Positions 25,589 to 36,907 of a stretch of DNA of 64,000 nt are shown one piece after another (the stretch's first letter is position 1; every line of letters starts with the position of its first letter). Both the position numbers and the translations under genes were made by a program. The notes under the pieces were generated by a model that searched no databases, was not told where the DNA came from, and saw only the letters and a program-made list of their open reading frames with translations. The stretch is from Trichoplusia ni (Eukaryota; Arthropoda; Insecta; Lepidoptera; Noctuidae), in assembly GCF_003590095.1 (NCBI RefSeq), contig NC_039488.1, positions 620,001 through 684,000 on the forward strand. The letters are read 5' to 3'.

Positions 25589-26884
25589 AATTAAACATTA
25601 CTTATAACTGGTATATCGGTTAAAACTTGTATCAGTTTAATTGTATTGTCAGTTACTATGTATCAAGTGTATCTATAGGTCGGCAATTAAAGACTCAGAT
25701 TAATATAATGTTATAAAGTGCATTGATAACTCGTACACGTGGGAGGAGGTCAGACTTAAAGGTTAGATGTCTCCGATGAAATACTATCGAAATACATACA
25801 TACGTAAATTGTTGTTTATTGATAAGCCTGGAACATTTTGATATTTATTAGGTTGTAAAATCTGTACTTAAAATGCACTATTAAAATGACTCTGATGGAG
25901 CCTTTGGCTCGATTGCTATTTAAAGTACATTCAGAATGTTAATATAATTCATCCTACAATATAAGGTGAGATCGCTTTTGAACAGAACCTTTTTTGATAT
26001 CACTGCTTGGGGTTTCTGCATGTTCATGTATTCCAAATAAATGTGCCGCTAACAAGATAAACTTTCTATTAGTTTTGTGCTAGAGGCTAGTTTTAATTAA
26101 GTAATCGAATTGAAGAATTAGGAACTCCTAAACAATTGAAGTACAACAGATAACTATTAATCTGAGTCAACACTAAAAATCAACACGTCAAGCGTCTATC
26201 TTAGAAGTACGGTAAGTGATCCTTAGTTAAAGGACAAATCTTATCTTTTTCTCTTTATATTATAGTTGACCTAAAAGGTTAAACATAATATAAATTTACC
26301 CTTAATTTGTCTCCCACAGCCACGACTAAAAGATTAACGTCAAGTTCATGACGTAGGACAAATAACAACAGAAAAACACTTTTTTTATTGATCACATCAA
26401 AAACACAATTTATTTGCAAAATTTATATCAGTTTTTTAATTAATAAAGAAAACAAAGGCGTTCTACTTTTACGACAAAATACGGCCGTTTCTCATATTTT
26501 TTTTGCAAAAGCTGTCAAAACTTCAAACATATTCGTGAGATAAAAGTTAACTGGCGATTGGAAAATCGGCCCTAAAACTATAAAATGCGAACGTGTATAA
26601 GTATTAACGTGTGTGAACATTTTTAAGTTTAATTGTAACAAAACGACCTACCGCAGTGTATGCCCCAAGCGCCGTCAAAGCCAACCCTATTCCCTTCTAA
26701 TGTATGGGGGATAGGGGTAATCAGTTCTGCGGTTAACTAACCAATAAATATAACTGAAATGTGGTCATTTTACTTTTACAACTATTAAATGTAATTGAAA
26801 ATAGCCTTTCTAGCTTTGAAGTGAGGCTCTGTGTGTTTAAAGGCACGTTTTATTGTTTTTGCAATGTATATGTTCTTATAGAAT

Positions 26885-27012
26885 GTGTGTGACAGAATGG
26901 TGGCCAAGGCAAGGGAAAAGAAGCGTTGGTCGTCCGGGAACAAGGTGGGTCGATGATATAGTTAAGGTCGAGGATGCCCAAAGCAGTGGCAGGACAAAAG
27001 GCTGTGAATTAT
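26885..27012 (+). pseudogene. C-terminal remnant of a LINE endonuclease-reverse transcriptase
   Basis: One plus-strand frame from 26910 gives GKRSVGRPGTRWVDDIVKVE. This is the conserved C-terminal signature (GRP-TRW-DD) of the endonuclease-reverse transcriptase ORF of lepidopteran RTE-like non-LTR elements. Only about 30 codons are legible and no catalytic domain is present. The minus-strand frame at 26876-27091 is its shadow. The clade is assigned from the motif alone. Confidence 0.7.
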
Positions 27013-30000
27013 GATGATATGTAAAAATAATATCAGTAACAGACTTTTGAGTTATTTTTTTGACAAATGTTAGCTTATGTTCTCTGTACATGTACTTTGA
27101 GTTACAATAGCTGATCGTTCATTTGTGAAAAAGCGCGTAAATAAATTGTTATACTAAAACTTAACACAATTAAACAATCATGATAATGAATTTGAATATT
27201 CCTTTTAATTTAATTAACAGGAAAGCCTCAACTTTGTACCAGCTACCGATGTTCAGTAAAACAATTAAAAGTTATATGACTGCGTTTTATTGATAGCAAC
27301 AAACCAATCCGCTAACAAGTACCAAACACAGTTATAACATAATTGCAAAATATTTATTGTAGTTTCTTGGTATAGTGAAATAAATACAAAATTTTGCCTA
27401 CATGCCATTCATTATGGGTCTTACCCCCTTTACTGCAGACGTCATTAAGGTATTCCATTAAACATTTTTACAATCCCTAATTGTAGATTATAAAACTGTA
27501 AATGTGGGGGCAGAGAGCCTGCCACCGTCTCTTAAGCTAGGCAGTTGCAATTGTGTGAAAGAGACGCTGTTATACGTCGTGTATCGCTATCTTACTTCCA
27601 CATCCACAAAAGTTTAAATTTAAGAAGTAATACTAGGCTCCCAGACTTCTTTGAAGAATATTGCTGTTTCTTGTTTTTAATAGCTTTTAAAATACAGTCT
27701 TGATTTTAAACACATTATATATAATGTATTTTCAATTCTTTGTGTTCCGAAAATAGTATGTCACAGATAGTAAATTTTGTTCTATATCAAAACTGATAAT
27801 TTATTAGTCATTTATTATTGTAGAATTTTTACTGTCCCATAAATCAGTTTCAACTTTACTTTGTAATTTAATTAATAGTTTTTAATAAAATAACATTGTA
27901 ATTGGTTGTAAAACATATATGAAAAAGAATCTTGATTGCAGTTTAATTTGTGTATAACAGTGACTTTAAGATCACATGTGACTATTAGCTGTGTTATGTT
28001 TTGCCTCATATAAAACCGAAACAGCATTCATTTTATATGATAGCACTTAAACAGAACTTACAATTTAAGCTTGAACCTACAACTTAAAAAGGAAAATGGA
28101 TCTTAATCCTGGAGGTATAAAGTCTGTAATCGCATACATTCCCTGGTCGGTAAAAGCAATAAAATATTACCATCGCTACGCAAATTGTCTTATTTCATAA
28201 ATAGCATTTTATTTTATGCATAACATAAAATCCTACTTATGCTTGTGAGCTGTAAAAAAGTACGTGAGTTAACAGATTGGCATCACCAACGCTTTTGAAT
28301 TGTTATTGTGAATATAAGTAAGCATACGAGAATTTTGCAACATTATTAATTTTATTTGTTAATTAGTGAATAACAAGAACAAGCTTCAAAGCTTTGTCGG
28401 TACTATGAATACGAGCATAAGTGTCAAAAATGTACATTAATTTATACAAAATCATTTTTAAAGTACCATTGAGTTGTTGCAAGATGATGTCGCTCCTACT
28501 AGCTATACTTAGTCCGACGATAAACAAACAATTTCGACAGTTCAAAAGCGTTCGTGCGCACTTAAATATAGAAACAATTGAAACCACTTGAAATTCTCGA
28601 AGATGGCGATAACGGCCATCATGGCGTCACAACATTATAAAACTACTCACCATTGCTCCAGGAAGACGCACAGTATTGTCCGACGTTCGCATAACAGCAA
28701 CGCACAGCAAGCGTCCACACAAAACACGGCACTTGTAAAACAAAGTATCATTCTCAAAATAAGTCCATGGACGACGAGATAACACCACTTAAATTATGAG
28801 TTTCCAGCATTTTCCTACAAAAAAGAAAATAATTCTAAATAAAATATCGACACTAGCACAACACTATGATGGCCGGTAAATTCGAACGTCACTGATGGTT
28901 TATATCGAATTTCGCCACCTTCGTCCGGTCACTGTAAAGTTGAAATCACGACTGGTTAGACTGTGTTGTGATACAGCTCATTCTTGACCACTTATCGATG
29001 CAACAATTTTGTCATGTCACTAGCGACGATGAAACCGAACTTGCAAAGTATCACAATGTATCGGCTGATACGAAATTCATCGGGCATTTGTAATTAATCG
29101 GTTAAACGTGTACAATTAATTAAACGAGTTGATTTGTTTATTCATTGGTATTTTTTTTCCTTACTAATATGTTTTACAAATTGTTGATAATTTCTTTAAT
29201 ATTACTTTTAGTGTTGTAGCAGAAGTATCGATGCAACAAATTGTCGATATGAACTAGTAATTTATTGGATGCCATTAATATTACCGGGTCGATTGCAGCT
29301 AAAGACAATTACTTAAATATCCGATAAAATATCTGCCTTTACAGACTACGAAAAAGTGCATATCTTTTCTCTTTTCACATACAAAATAATGCATATCTTT
29401 CAAATTGTGAAACAGGCAACATTTATATATTTCCTTAAAAAAAGTTATGATGTATTTATTATACCTAAAACATTCAAAATCAGCCAGTTTAAAAAAAATG
29501 TTTCAAACTTATTATTAAGTTATACTTTACAACACATCATTAACCACTGATCTAAAACAGATAGCAATAAAAGATAAAACAATTTTAATAACCGTTTACG
29601 AAAGAAACGGCACAAATATTACGAAAATTTTAGCGGTTAACCGTAACTGTAACGCAGGGAATGGTTAATCGCGAGATTTCACAAGAACTATCATTAAACT
29701 AGTCAATTGTCTACAATTATTTGAATGCAATTGAAATATGTATGTTTCAATCAAATAAAACTATTTTATTGCTATTTATTATTCAACTATATCGATAACT
29801 TTGAATTCGAAGTTTAAATTTTCCCGTCACTAAAATTATAAATCGATTATATTAATATCAAAACTTAAATTAAAACTATACTTTCTTGATATTATGAGCT
29901 TACTGATTGACATTTTGGGATAAGTTAGCTAATTCAATAAACATTGACTTAAAAACAACGTTTAATTAGTTTCTTCAAAAATTAAGCATTTTTTGACAAG

Positions 30001-32488
30001 ATTACTACTTTATTTATTGGATAATATTAAATATTACGTTGTCAAACTTATCACAGAGCTCTACCACCGCTTATAAAAGCAAAATTTTATAGTAGACCCC
30101 CAAATATTATTGTTTTAGGCAAACATAACAAATTGAAATTATCTAAATAAGATCTGCAAATACGCAGCTTTATTAATGTTTATAACAATTAATACGATCC
30201 CATAAATCTCAAAATTCATTTTCCTCATAGATATCTTATTTATAGTAATAAAATCGAATCAAGGCTTTGTAAATTGCTAGTACAGTTGTATTTGGCAACC
30301 AATAAATTTAAATTTTATAGTTTATTATCAATTAAACTCGTATTTCCCGTGATTTATTACGTCTGTATACAGCATCAAATAAAATAATTATTGTGTGTAT
30401 TTGCAAGTTCGGTTTCGTCTCAAACTATGTATTTTACGAGTGGAATGTCTGACATTGGTACTTTATTACTTAATGATAAATAAAACCTATTTTAGTATTT
30501 CAAAACCGACAGTGGAGAATGAAATGCAAATGACTCATTACAAAAAATATTATATATGTTTATGTTTCTGTGTGGATATTCTACATAACCATATTTGACG
30601 TCAAATATTTGTTGACACATTATTGAAAAAAAAAACGATTTCAAAGTTTCTACTTCTCTTTATAATTAATTTGATGCCCCCTACAGATGATACCCCGAAA
30701 TTTCTTATCGATTGTTTGATTGCTATTGCTATTGGTGAAATCTTGTCGCAATCGGTGCACATACATAAAATCGATAGAATAGAACAAAAGTACGACGAAA
30801 TTCAACACTGATTTTTTATTGTTTTTTTTTAGTAATATCAATAATTATAAGATATAATTACAAAGAGGAAGTTATATTCTTGGCCTGCACAGTACAGCTT
30901 AAAAACTTTATAGTTTATGCGTTGAATATAGGGGTGAATAGATATTAACAACGTCACGTGGAGTGTAAAATAATCCTTCATAAACATTACTTTAAAATTA
31001 ATTGGCAATATCCATTTCATGAATAAGAATAAGGGCCGAATTAGGGCGTAAGGCCATAAAAGGTTATGTACTTTTTTTCATTTAATTAACATTTAAATTT
31101 GAAGTTTTTGGTTCGATTTTTATAGAAAAAAAATTTTGTTTTAACCATTTCTGGGTTTATGATATTAGTGACATGAACAAAATTGGCATCGATAATTTAA
31201 TTACAATTTAATTAGTAAAATCAATGACAAACATTTTTATCTATTATTTTTAAAAAAGAAACAATAATTATCTCAATATTTAACGTGTGTTAAATTCATA
31301 TTTTACTAAATTACACGTGTTTCAAATATACAGAAAGATAAATTTACAAGAAAAGACAAGATAATCAACTGGTCTTGCGCTATTCTATTAATACTGAAAT
31401 AGAATTATAAATAATATCGGAACTGTTTAAAACTGTCCTTCATACACGAGGCAATACGGGAATAGCTTTAAAGATGCTATTATACACGACGGCTTCAGAT
31501 TTAAAGCATAGAATGATACATAGAAGGTCAGCAGGGCCTCTTACCAACCCTTATAACAGTTGTAGGAAAGAGATGCCACTCTACGCCATTTGCACAACTG
31601 CACAGGTTTTACTTTTAAACAGACTTTAAAAAGAGAAGCTTCTTAACTTTCCTATCCATTTTTATGTTTGTGACCTCAGACCTCAGAGGACTGGATGAAT
31701 TGATTCTGTTTTATTTAACGTGAAAAACCTGTCGTTTGGTGCAAATTTAATTAGATTCGAAGTCGGTTTCATGGTATACATGGCAGTTAGAAAATATGAT
31801 TCGCGTTGCCTCGTCTGCGAAGTACCTACTTTCCTACGTTTAAATTGAATTAATTTATAATTAGCTAGAATTACCTGATATACCGTGCCGTTATCACATC
31901 TATCAATTAATTAATACTAATTTGCACGTTGATTGACACGCGATGAAAATCAAACAATTAAGTATAGGTACGACTATGGAAAAAAACTACCGTTGGTGGC
32001 TTTTGCTCAGACTGAAATCATTATAGGTAGAATATCTTTATTGGGAATTTAAATATCTTTGTTCGATTCAGGATCTTTAAAAATCAAAATATTCAAATTT
32101 TGTGATTCTCTAGGGTTGTTTACACATTAACCTCGCACAACCATCATATAAAAGCTTGAGTAAGCTAATATAGCCAGTATTCAGGTTTGCTTCTTTCAGA
32201 AAAAAAGACTCTTTCGGACTATCAATGCTACAAACAACCCTGTTAATTTAAAATGTTTGTCATCGAATGTACTATCAAAACCTAACCAAAGTTTCAGGAA
32301 TGCTGATCTGAACTTGTCTTTTAATGACAACTCATACCCGTATTTAAAAACAACACATTAATATCATACTGTCTCTGTCACGATAAAGCTGAATGGCAGA
32401 GATAGAATGACGTCACAGTGTGACTATAAACTGCGCCCTTTTAAAATACAGAAGGCCTACCGCCATATCTTTAAGGGATTGTTATTGC
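27013..32488. other. AT-rich DNA downstream of dsx female exon
   Basis: I looked here for further dsx exons and found no stretch with recognisable DSX sequence. Motif copies of the GAGAG hairpin occur near 27553 and 31563. All 60-75-codon frames look like chance. Confidence 0.45.
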
Positions 32489-32518
32489 GGTGTGAAAGAG
32501 AGAAATCGCTCTACACAC
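32489..32518. repeat. half copy of the GAGAG hairpin motif
   Basis: GGTGTGAAAGAGAGAAATCG followed by CTCTACACAC matches one arm of the motif at 34801. It lies about 350 bases downstream of the dsx female exon. Confidence 0.4.
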
Positions 32519-32761
32519 AACTTGCTGAAGAAACGTTCAAGTATTACTTAACGCAATTATTGAAGATTTGAGACCCTCGGGATCTCTCCTATATAACGGC
32601 ATCGCAACGTTTTTCTGTTCCACATTCCTAAACGTGACGTAAAATTTTACATTTTCCCCGTAAAACATTATATACGAAAATGGTTGCGGTTTCGCAAGAT
32701 TCTAAATTCCTTGTTTTATATTGTATAAACCTTCCCTACCCCTCCCTTTTAACGCACCGAA

Positions 32762-32815
32762 TATACATGTCTTAGACCACCCCTCCCCCCAAATTGCGTT
32801 ACGTAACCCTTGAAC
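32762..32815 (+). repeat. C-rich repeat fragment with TTGCGTTACGTAA
   Basis: GACCACCCCTCCCCCCAAAT followed by TGCGTTACGTAACCCTTGAA is a phrase seen in many insect repeats. It lies 50-100 bases beyond the probable donor of the dsx female exon. On the transcribed strand it is a G-rich run. Confidence 0.4.
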
Positions 32816-32864
32816 GCTGTAGGTCTCTGGTATTAAAACAAACCGCAGCTCCTTATATTCATAC

Positions 32865-32966
32865 CTAATATTCAGTCGTTTATCAATTATTTAGATCAGC
32901 ATTCAAGAACCTTTAATACGACCAGTGTTTGCCTGTTTGCGAGTGGGTAAAAACTATGTATTACTA
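32865..32966 (-). other. dsx: probable untranslated remainder of the dsx female exon
   Basis: Downstream of the triple stop the exon probably continues untranslated to an AG|GTATGA donor, whose GT lies at 32863-32864. In moths the female exon is spliced on to further exons after the stop, so a donor is expected. The position is an inference from the best-scoring donor by eye. An alternative AAAG|GTTCTT lies about 40 bases before it. Confidence 0.5.
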
Positions 32967-33061
32967 TTAAAGTCCGTACTGGCGTGTCGAGTTCCTCAGC
33001 TCGAGCCCGTCGAAGACATTCAGGTTGTGCTTCCTCGCGTACTCGTCTATCATCAGCTTCC
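32967..33061 (-). CDS. dsx: doublesex female-specific exon (coding part, ends at stop)
   Basis: This is the female-specific C-terminal exon of Doublesex (exon 3 in Bombyx numbering). After a CTCCCCAG acceptor the exon begins GG, which joins the leftover G of the oligomerisation exon to make a glycine codon. The reading then runs KLMIDEYARKHNLNVFDG, followed by LELRNSTRQYGL and a stop. That gives 31 residues after the shared domain, matching the female DSX tail known from moths and resembling the Drosophila female tail (NEYSRQHNLNIYDG in that family). The tail extends the last helix of the dimer domain and recruits female-specific partners. Three in-frame stops follow back to back (TAA TAG TAA). 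In males this exon is expected to be skipped, so it is the regulated cassette of the locus. Open frames on other frames here (32896-33099 and 32925-33146) are shadows of it. Confidence 0.95.
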
Positions 33062-33063
33062 CT
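33062..33063 (-). promoter_or_regulatory. dsx: 3' splice site of dsx female exon
   Basis: The acceptor reads GCGCATTTCTCCCCAG|GG. The pyrimidine tract is short, about eight bases and interrupted upstream by purines. In sex-specific dsx exons a weak acceptor is the usual point of control, so this site is worth noting. The reading phase across it is exact. Confidence 0.85.
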
Positions 33064-34800
33064 GGGGAGAAATGCGCATATTGGACATTCGCTTTGCATG
33101 TGAAAAAGAACTGCATGGGTATAATCAGCAACTGTTTAGGCAATGATAGAAGTCAATTAACAAATCAAGTTTTACAGTAAGGTATTGAATTTATAATAAG
33201 TCATATTTTTAGGAGTATTGGAAACAATTTTTTGTTGTTGTTAAGAATATTATGCAGTCCTTTTTTAAAGTTTAGTGTATAAGTGAAAATATTTTGCGTG
33301 AAGTCTTTAAAAACATTATTTTTTTAATGTTTCTGTTTTATTAAAATAGATTCACTGATGACTGTTCACTTAAGACGAAATTATTGAAACATTTTTTTTT
33401 TAAAGACCCTCTATTTGAATAACAAAAATTGTAGTAAATGAACCTTAATTTAATTTAAGCTTTTCTCGCATAAAAACGCTTATCAGAACCCATTTTTTTA
33501 AGAGAAAACTCTACTAATTACGAAACCAAAATCAAAAGTTTTAATTTAGACATTTTTAAGCCGTCTTCAGTCCTAGAAAAAAAACCGGTAACAAACTCAA
33601 TGACAATGTAAAATTCATAGGCAGATTCTAACTTTCTTTAAACAAATAGGTGAATATTTTGGGATATTATATCTACAATATAAAAGATGACGTAAGCATG
33701 AAAAAAAAACAATATAAAGACAAAATATTTTCACTTTGCATACATTAAATCGCAATGCACAAACAAAATAATTCGTTTGTTTATAAGATCATTCACATTA
33801 AGAACACTTTACCTATCACGTAAATATTATTTTTTTCAAATTGTAGTAAACATGTTGTATATATCTAGTAAAAATCTAGACTCCTAACATCTATTGCTAT
33901 ATGTTTTAATCTTTTTTTTATTCTGGATACAAAACATAGCTTTTAAAGCAGGGCCGAGTCAATCGGAATTAAATTGTACGATTTTACTTCTTAAGTGAGA
34001 AATTAAAAATAAATAGATATTAAAATGCAAAAGTAGGTATCACAGGAGATAGTAGCGTATAATAATATGAATTTTCAATATCTCCGTGTTATGAACTAAA
34101 ATAAAAATATTCTTACCGAATTACTCATTTCTATTTACAAATTAATAAACAGATAAAAATAGATTTTAATTCCATTATTTAACACGGAGGTTTTGTTACA
34201 AATATTATGTTTTGTTAATTAGTTATAATTAATAAAAATAAATCATTAAACTTGTTCCGAGTCTAGTCTATCGTAATAGTTGGTTAAAAAGAATTTTCAA
34301 TCAAATATAATTAGTAGTAATAGGTAAAGTTTATCTGTTTTTATGATATCATAATTAATAATTATTATTCAGTTGGTTGACCAATGTCTGATTTAACAGT
34401 AATAATATCATAATCATATCAATAATCTTATATTTTTGCAGATGAATCTTTTTAGTGTGGAATGACTGTCAATAGTCTTAATACTTCTTTGATCTGTTTC
34501 CATGATTGTATTTCTTACACCATTGGGCAAACGAACTGTACCTATAATAAGAGTATCTGTATAGTAACAGATTTTGCAAGTAGAAAATTAATAAAAACAG
34601 AAGTTTTATTTTCTAGTACCAAAATCCAACTAAAAATGTTATACGAAAATTATACCTTTCATAATATAACTTATTAAAATTAAGTTAATTTTACACAAAA
34701 ATAAAACTTCTGTTCCCCCTATGCAATATGTATAAACATTTCACTACAAGCAAATACCTTTTTCCTGGAGACAGCACAGCTCTTAAAGCAAGACAGTAAC

Positions 34801-34853
34801 AGTGAGAGCGAGACAGCACTCTACACCCTGTAGCGCACCATCTCTCTTCCACA
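34801..34853. repeat. GAGAG/CTCTC hairpin motif near dsx exon 2 donor
   Basis: GTGAGAGCGAGACAGCACTC and TAC is followed by TGTAGCGCACCATCTCTCTT and CCAC, an imperfect palindrome that can fold. Similar motifs occur at 3211-3264, 27553-27600, 31563-31600 and 32489-32518, so this is a dispersed repeat, possibly a short lepidopteran element. Confidence 0.5.
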
Positions 34854-34960
34854 AATCAGTCTTACTCCAAAAGGTATATCTCCGGGAGCCATCATCCGAC
34901 AATTTGAAACAATCGCTTCGCAACCAACAATAGCAATTGCAACTACAATCTCTAAGGCCT

Positions 34961-34962
34961 AC
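34961..34962 (-). promoter_or_regulatory. dsx: 5' splice site of dsx exon 2
   Basis: The donor reads GATGAAG|GTAGGCC. It keeps the GT but departs from the GTAAGT consensus at intron positions +4 to +6. This is the donor that must choose between the female exon 1.9 kb away and a more distant male acceptor, so a suboptimal match fits a regulated site. That last point is inference. Confidence 0.8.
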
Positions 34963-35106
34963 CTTCATCAATTTTCCGTGAAGCCTCTTCAAGGTCACTG
35001 CCCGCGTAGTTGAGGATGACCAGGACTAGAGGCATCATCTCCCACGAATAGTGGAACTTCTCCAGGAGTTTGTGACAGTTCTCAACTAATGCGTCCAGGG
35101 AAACCG
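34963..35106 (-). CDS. dsx: doublesex exon 2: DSX C-terminal oligomerisation (dimerisation) domain
   Basis: This internal coding exon belongs to Doublesex, the DM-domain transcription factor at the bottom of the insect sex-determination cascade. Read on the minus strand after a TCCACAG acceptor, it starts with two bases that complete a codon, gives 47 codons with no stop, and leaves one base (G) for the next exon. The translation contains ALVENCHKLLEKFHYSWEMM, then PLVLVILNYAGSDL and EEASRKIDE. This is the near-invariant UBA-like helical domain through which DSX monomers pair and which is shared by male and female isoforms. The DNA-binding DM domain must lie in an upstream exon beyond 64000, because no CxxC/HxxxC zinc module occurs to the right. 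The next exon (33061 leftward) is in compatible phase and carries the female tail. Identity is from recognition of the family, without a search, and I regard it as nearly certain. Confidence 0.96.
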
Positions 35107-35108
35107 CT
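35107..35108 (-). promoter_or_regulatory. dsx: 3' splice site of dsx exon 2
   Basis: The acceptor reads TTCTCTTTTCTTTTGTCCACAG|CG, with a long clean pyrimidine tract, as expected for a constitutive exon. The first two exon bases complete a codon begun in the upstream exon. Confidence 0.85.
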
Positions 35109-35929
35109 GTGGACAAAAGAAAAGAGAATTAATGTGACTGTTCAATTGTTTCATAATGATGCTGTATTCTATGCCCGAGTACAGGGTAATGTTTTCCTCA
35201 TTTGACTTCAGAATAAACTGAGTCAATTCACAATAAATTCACAGGAAAAAAACGGACAAATGTGTGCCTATCAGCCTGTGTCTTCTTAACGTGTGATCTA
35301 TTATTCACCAGTTTTCAAATTTGTCCATAGCTGTCATTTTGTCCCATTAAACCCCTTAGACCATTCCTAAAATGCAAATCTGTGGTGAACACAACTAGAG
35401 CCTCTAACTAAGCGAGCTAAAGTAGACACAGCTCCAAAATACAACAGCATACAGTGCCTTACAGTCGTTAAGATTTTAGCCATATACTGCAGACTTAAAA
35501 CATCGTAATCATCAAATTGACAGAAGCTCTATCCGATAAATCCTAATGAAAATAAGACTGGAAGCTAATTCCAACATAGATACAGACCAGAGAAAAAAAG
35601 AACTTAATTCTGTTAGATATTTACACGTGTAACCCCGTTAATTGCACAAGCTAGACCAACAATCACGGCTAGTGATTAGCAATCAAAGCATCAAGAGTAA
35701 TTCGCCGCTATCAAGACATAATAACATAGAAGCTTAACACTGGAGTATTTCGAATCTTCTAGTAAATAATTACTTGAAGAATGATGTAAGTTTGTAGGTA
35801 ACAAGATTGGTGGAGACGGCTTGCTGTTAAATAAAAACTTAAAAACTATTGCTATAGTTTCACCCTTGTTAAGTTTAACTTCTACACAAATATTTTAAAA
35901 GAATTACGGTTAATGACTGCATGAGTGAA

Positions 35930-36030
35930 ACGTCACCACGTTAAAGCCACTGCGTGAAGTCTCGCGGGTTCGATCCAAGCGTAGGACATCATGTGTGATC
36001 TACGTTTAGATGCATGTCTTGTGCCTCGAA
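35930..36030 (+). mobile_element. SINE fragment with polymerase III B box
   Basis: GGTTCGATCC at 35967-35976 is followed by AGGACATCATGTGTGATCTA, an arrangement like the tRNA-headed SINEs of Lepidoptera. The A box is not clear. Confidence 0.5.
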
Positions 36031-36649
36031 CTTAACTTAAAAAAATACGACGAAAGTTGATAATTTTAGTTCCTGTGTAATTTCCATTCAAACACCTATA
36101 AACAATTTCCTGGATGGAATCTTCAAATTTACTACGAACTATCTGATTTGGGACTGTTATCAACTTGGCAATTTATTCCACCTCTCAAATCAAGTTTACG
36201 TTCTCACAACTTAACAAGACCTTTGACCCTTAAATAAGTACCGAAAACTTAAAAGTACCGTGTGACCAAGCTACTGATTTCCAAGTATTTAACAAAGTAA
36301 ACAAAAGCGGCACTTTAGTGTTAAGTGACACTATGTTTAAAGTATATTGTTATTGTTATTTTTAACGTAAATAAACAAAGTTGAAAGGTATTTAAAGTGT
36401 CTTGGTTCCGAGAAATTATTGAAATGCCTATTTATTCCATGCTTTGTGGAAGTCATCTAGCAGGTTTGCTAGATGTGTGAGGCCTATTTCAGAGACTATC
36501 TGACTTCAATAACGCGTTACTACTCCTGATCAATTTCGTTGTGGGTTTCAAGACAGTCTATAGTTACCCTGGGAGACACCGAGTTTAAGAGCTGGTTGGT
36601 TTTCATTAGTTGTTCCTGTTGATCCGGGATTGAAAGAGTTATATGAGCA

Positions 36650-36907
36650 CTAGCTGTTGCCCGCGACTTCGTCCCCGTGGGTAGAAGATATAAGTTATAG
36701 TTTAGGTATACCTGCCCAGTTTTTTTCACATTTTCCATTGTATCTTAGCTCCTGTTAGTCGCTGCGGGATGGTTTATAGCCTAAAGCCTTCCTCGGTGAA
36801 TGGTCTATTCAATACAAAAAGAATTTTTCAATTTGGACCAGTAGTTCCTGAGATTAGCGCGTTCAAACAAACAAACAAACTCTTCAGCTTTATATATTAG
36901 TAATAGA
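36650..36907 (-). mobile_element. non-autonomous Helitron, family B, copy 2
   Basis: This is the reverse complement of the element at 10441-10695. On the minus strand it begins TCTATTACTAATATATAAAGC and ends with the GGGACGAAGTCGCGGGC hairpin and CTAG, again between A and T. The minus-strand open frame at 36520-36738 overlaps it and is not a gene. Confidence 0.83.

Larger units (their letters stand above)
1..32862 (-). other. dsx: dsx downstream intron(s) or 3' region
   Basis: This sequence lies downstream of the female exon in the direction of dsx transcription. The male acceptor and common terminal exons should lie either somewhere in here or beyond the left edge. I could not recognise them. 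The content is AT-rich intronic DNA with many repeats, listed separately. Confidence 0.6.
33062..34962 (-). other. dsx: dsx intron 2 (common exon to female exon)
   Basis: This 1901-base intron separates the shared and female exons. It is very AT-rich with poly-T and poly-A runs. Apart from one copy of a GAGAG/CTCTC hairpin motif at about 34801-34853, close to the donor, I see no mobile element or gene in it. The open frame at 34462-34677 is AT-rich and shows no family signature. Confidence 0.85.

Noticed and set aside
32896..33146. Open frames on both strands over the dsx female exon (67 codons minus, 73 codons plus)
   Set aside because: They are out-of-frame or opposite-strand readings of the DSX female exon. 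The correct frame begins at a splice acceptor, not an ATG.
34783..34998. 71-codon minus-strand frame overlapping the end of dsx exon 2
   Set aside because: It is in a different frame from DSX, runs into intron 2 and shows no family signature.
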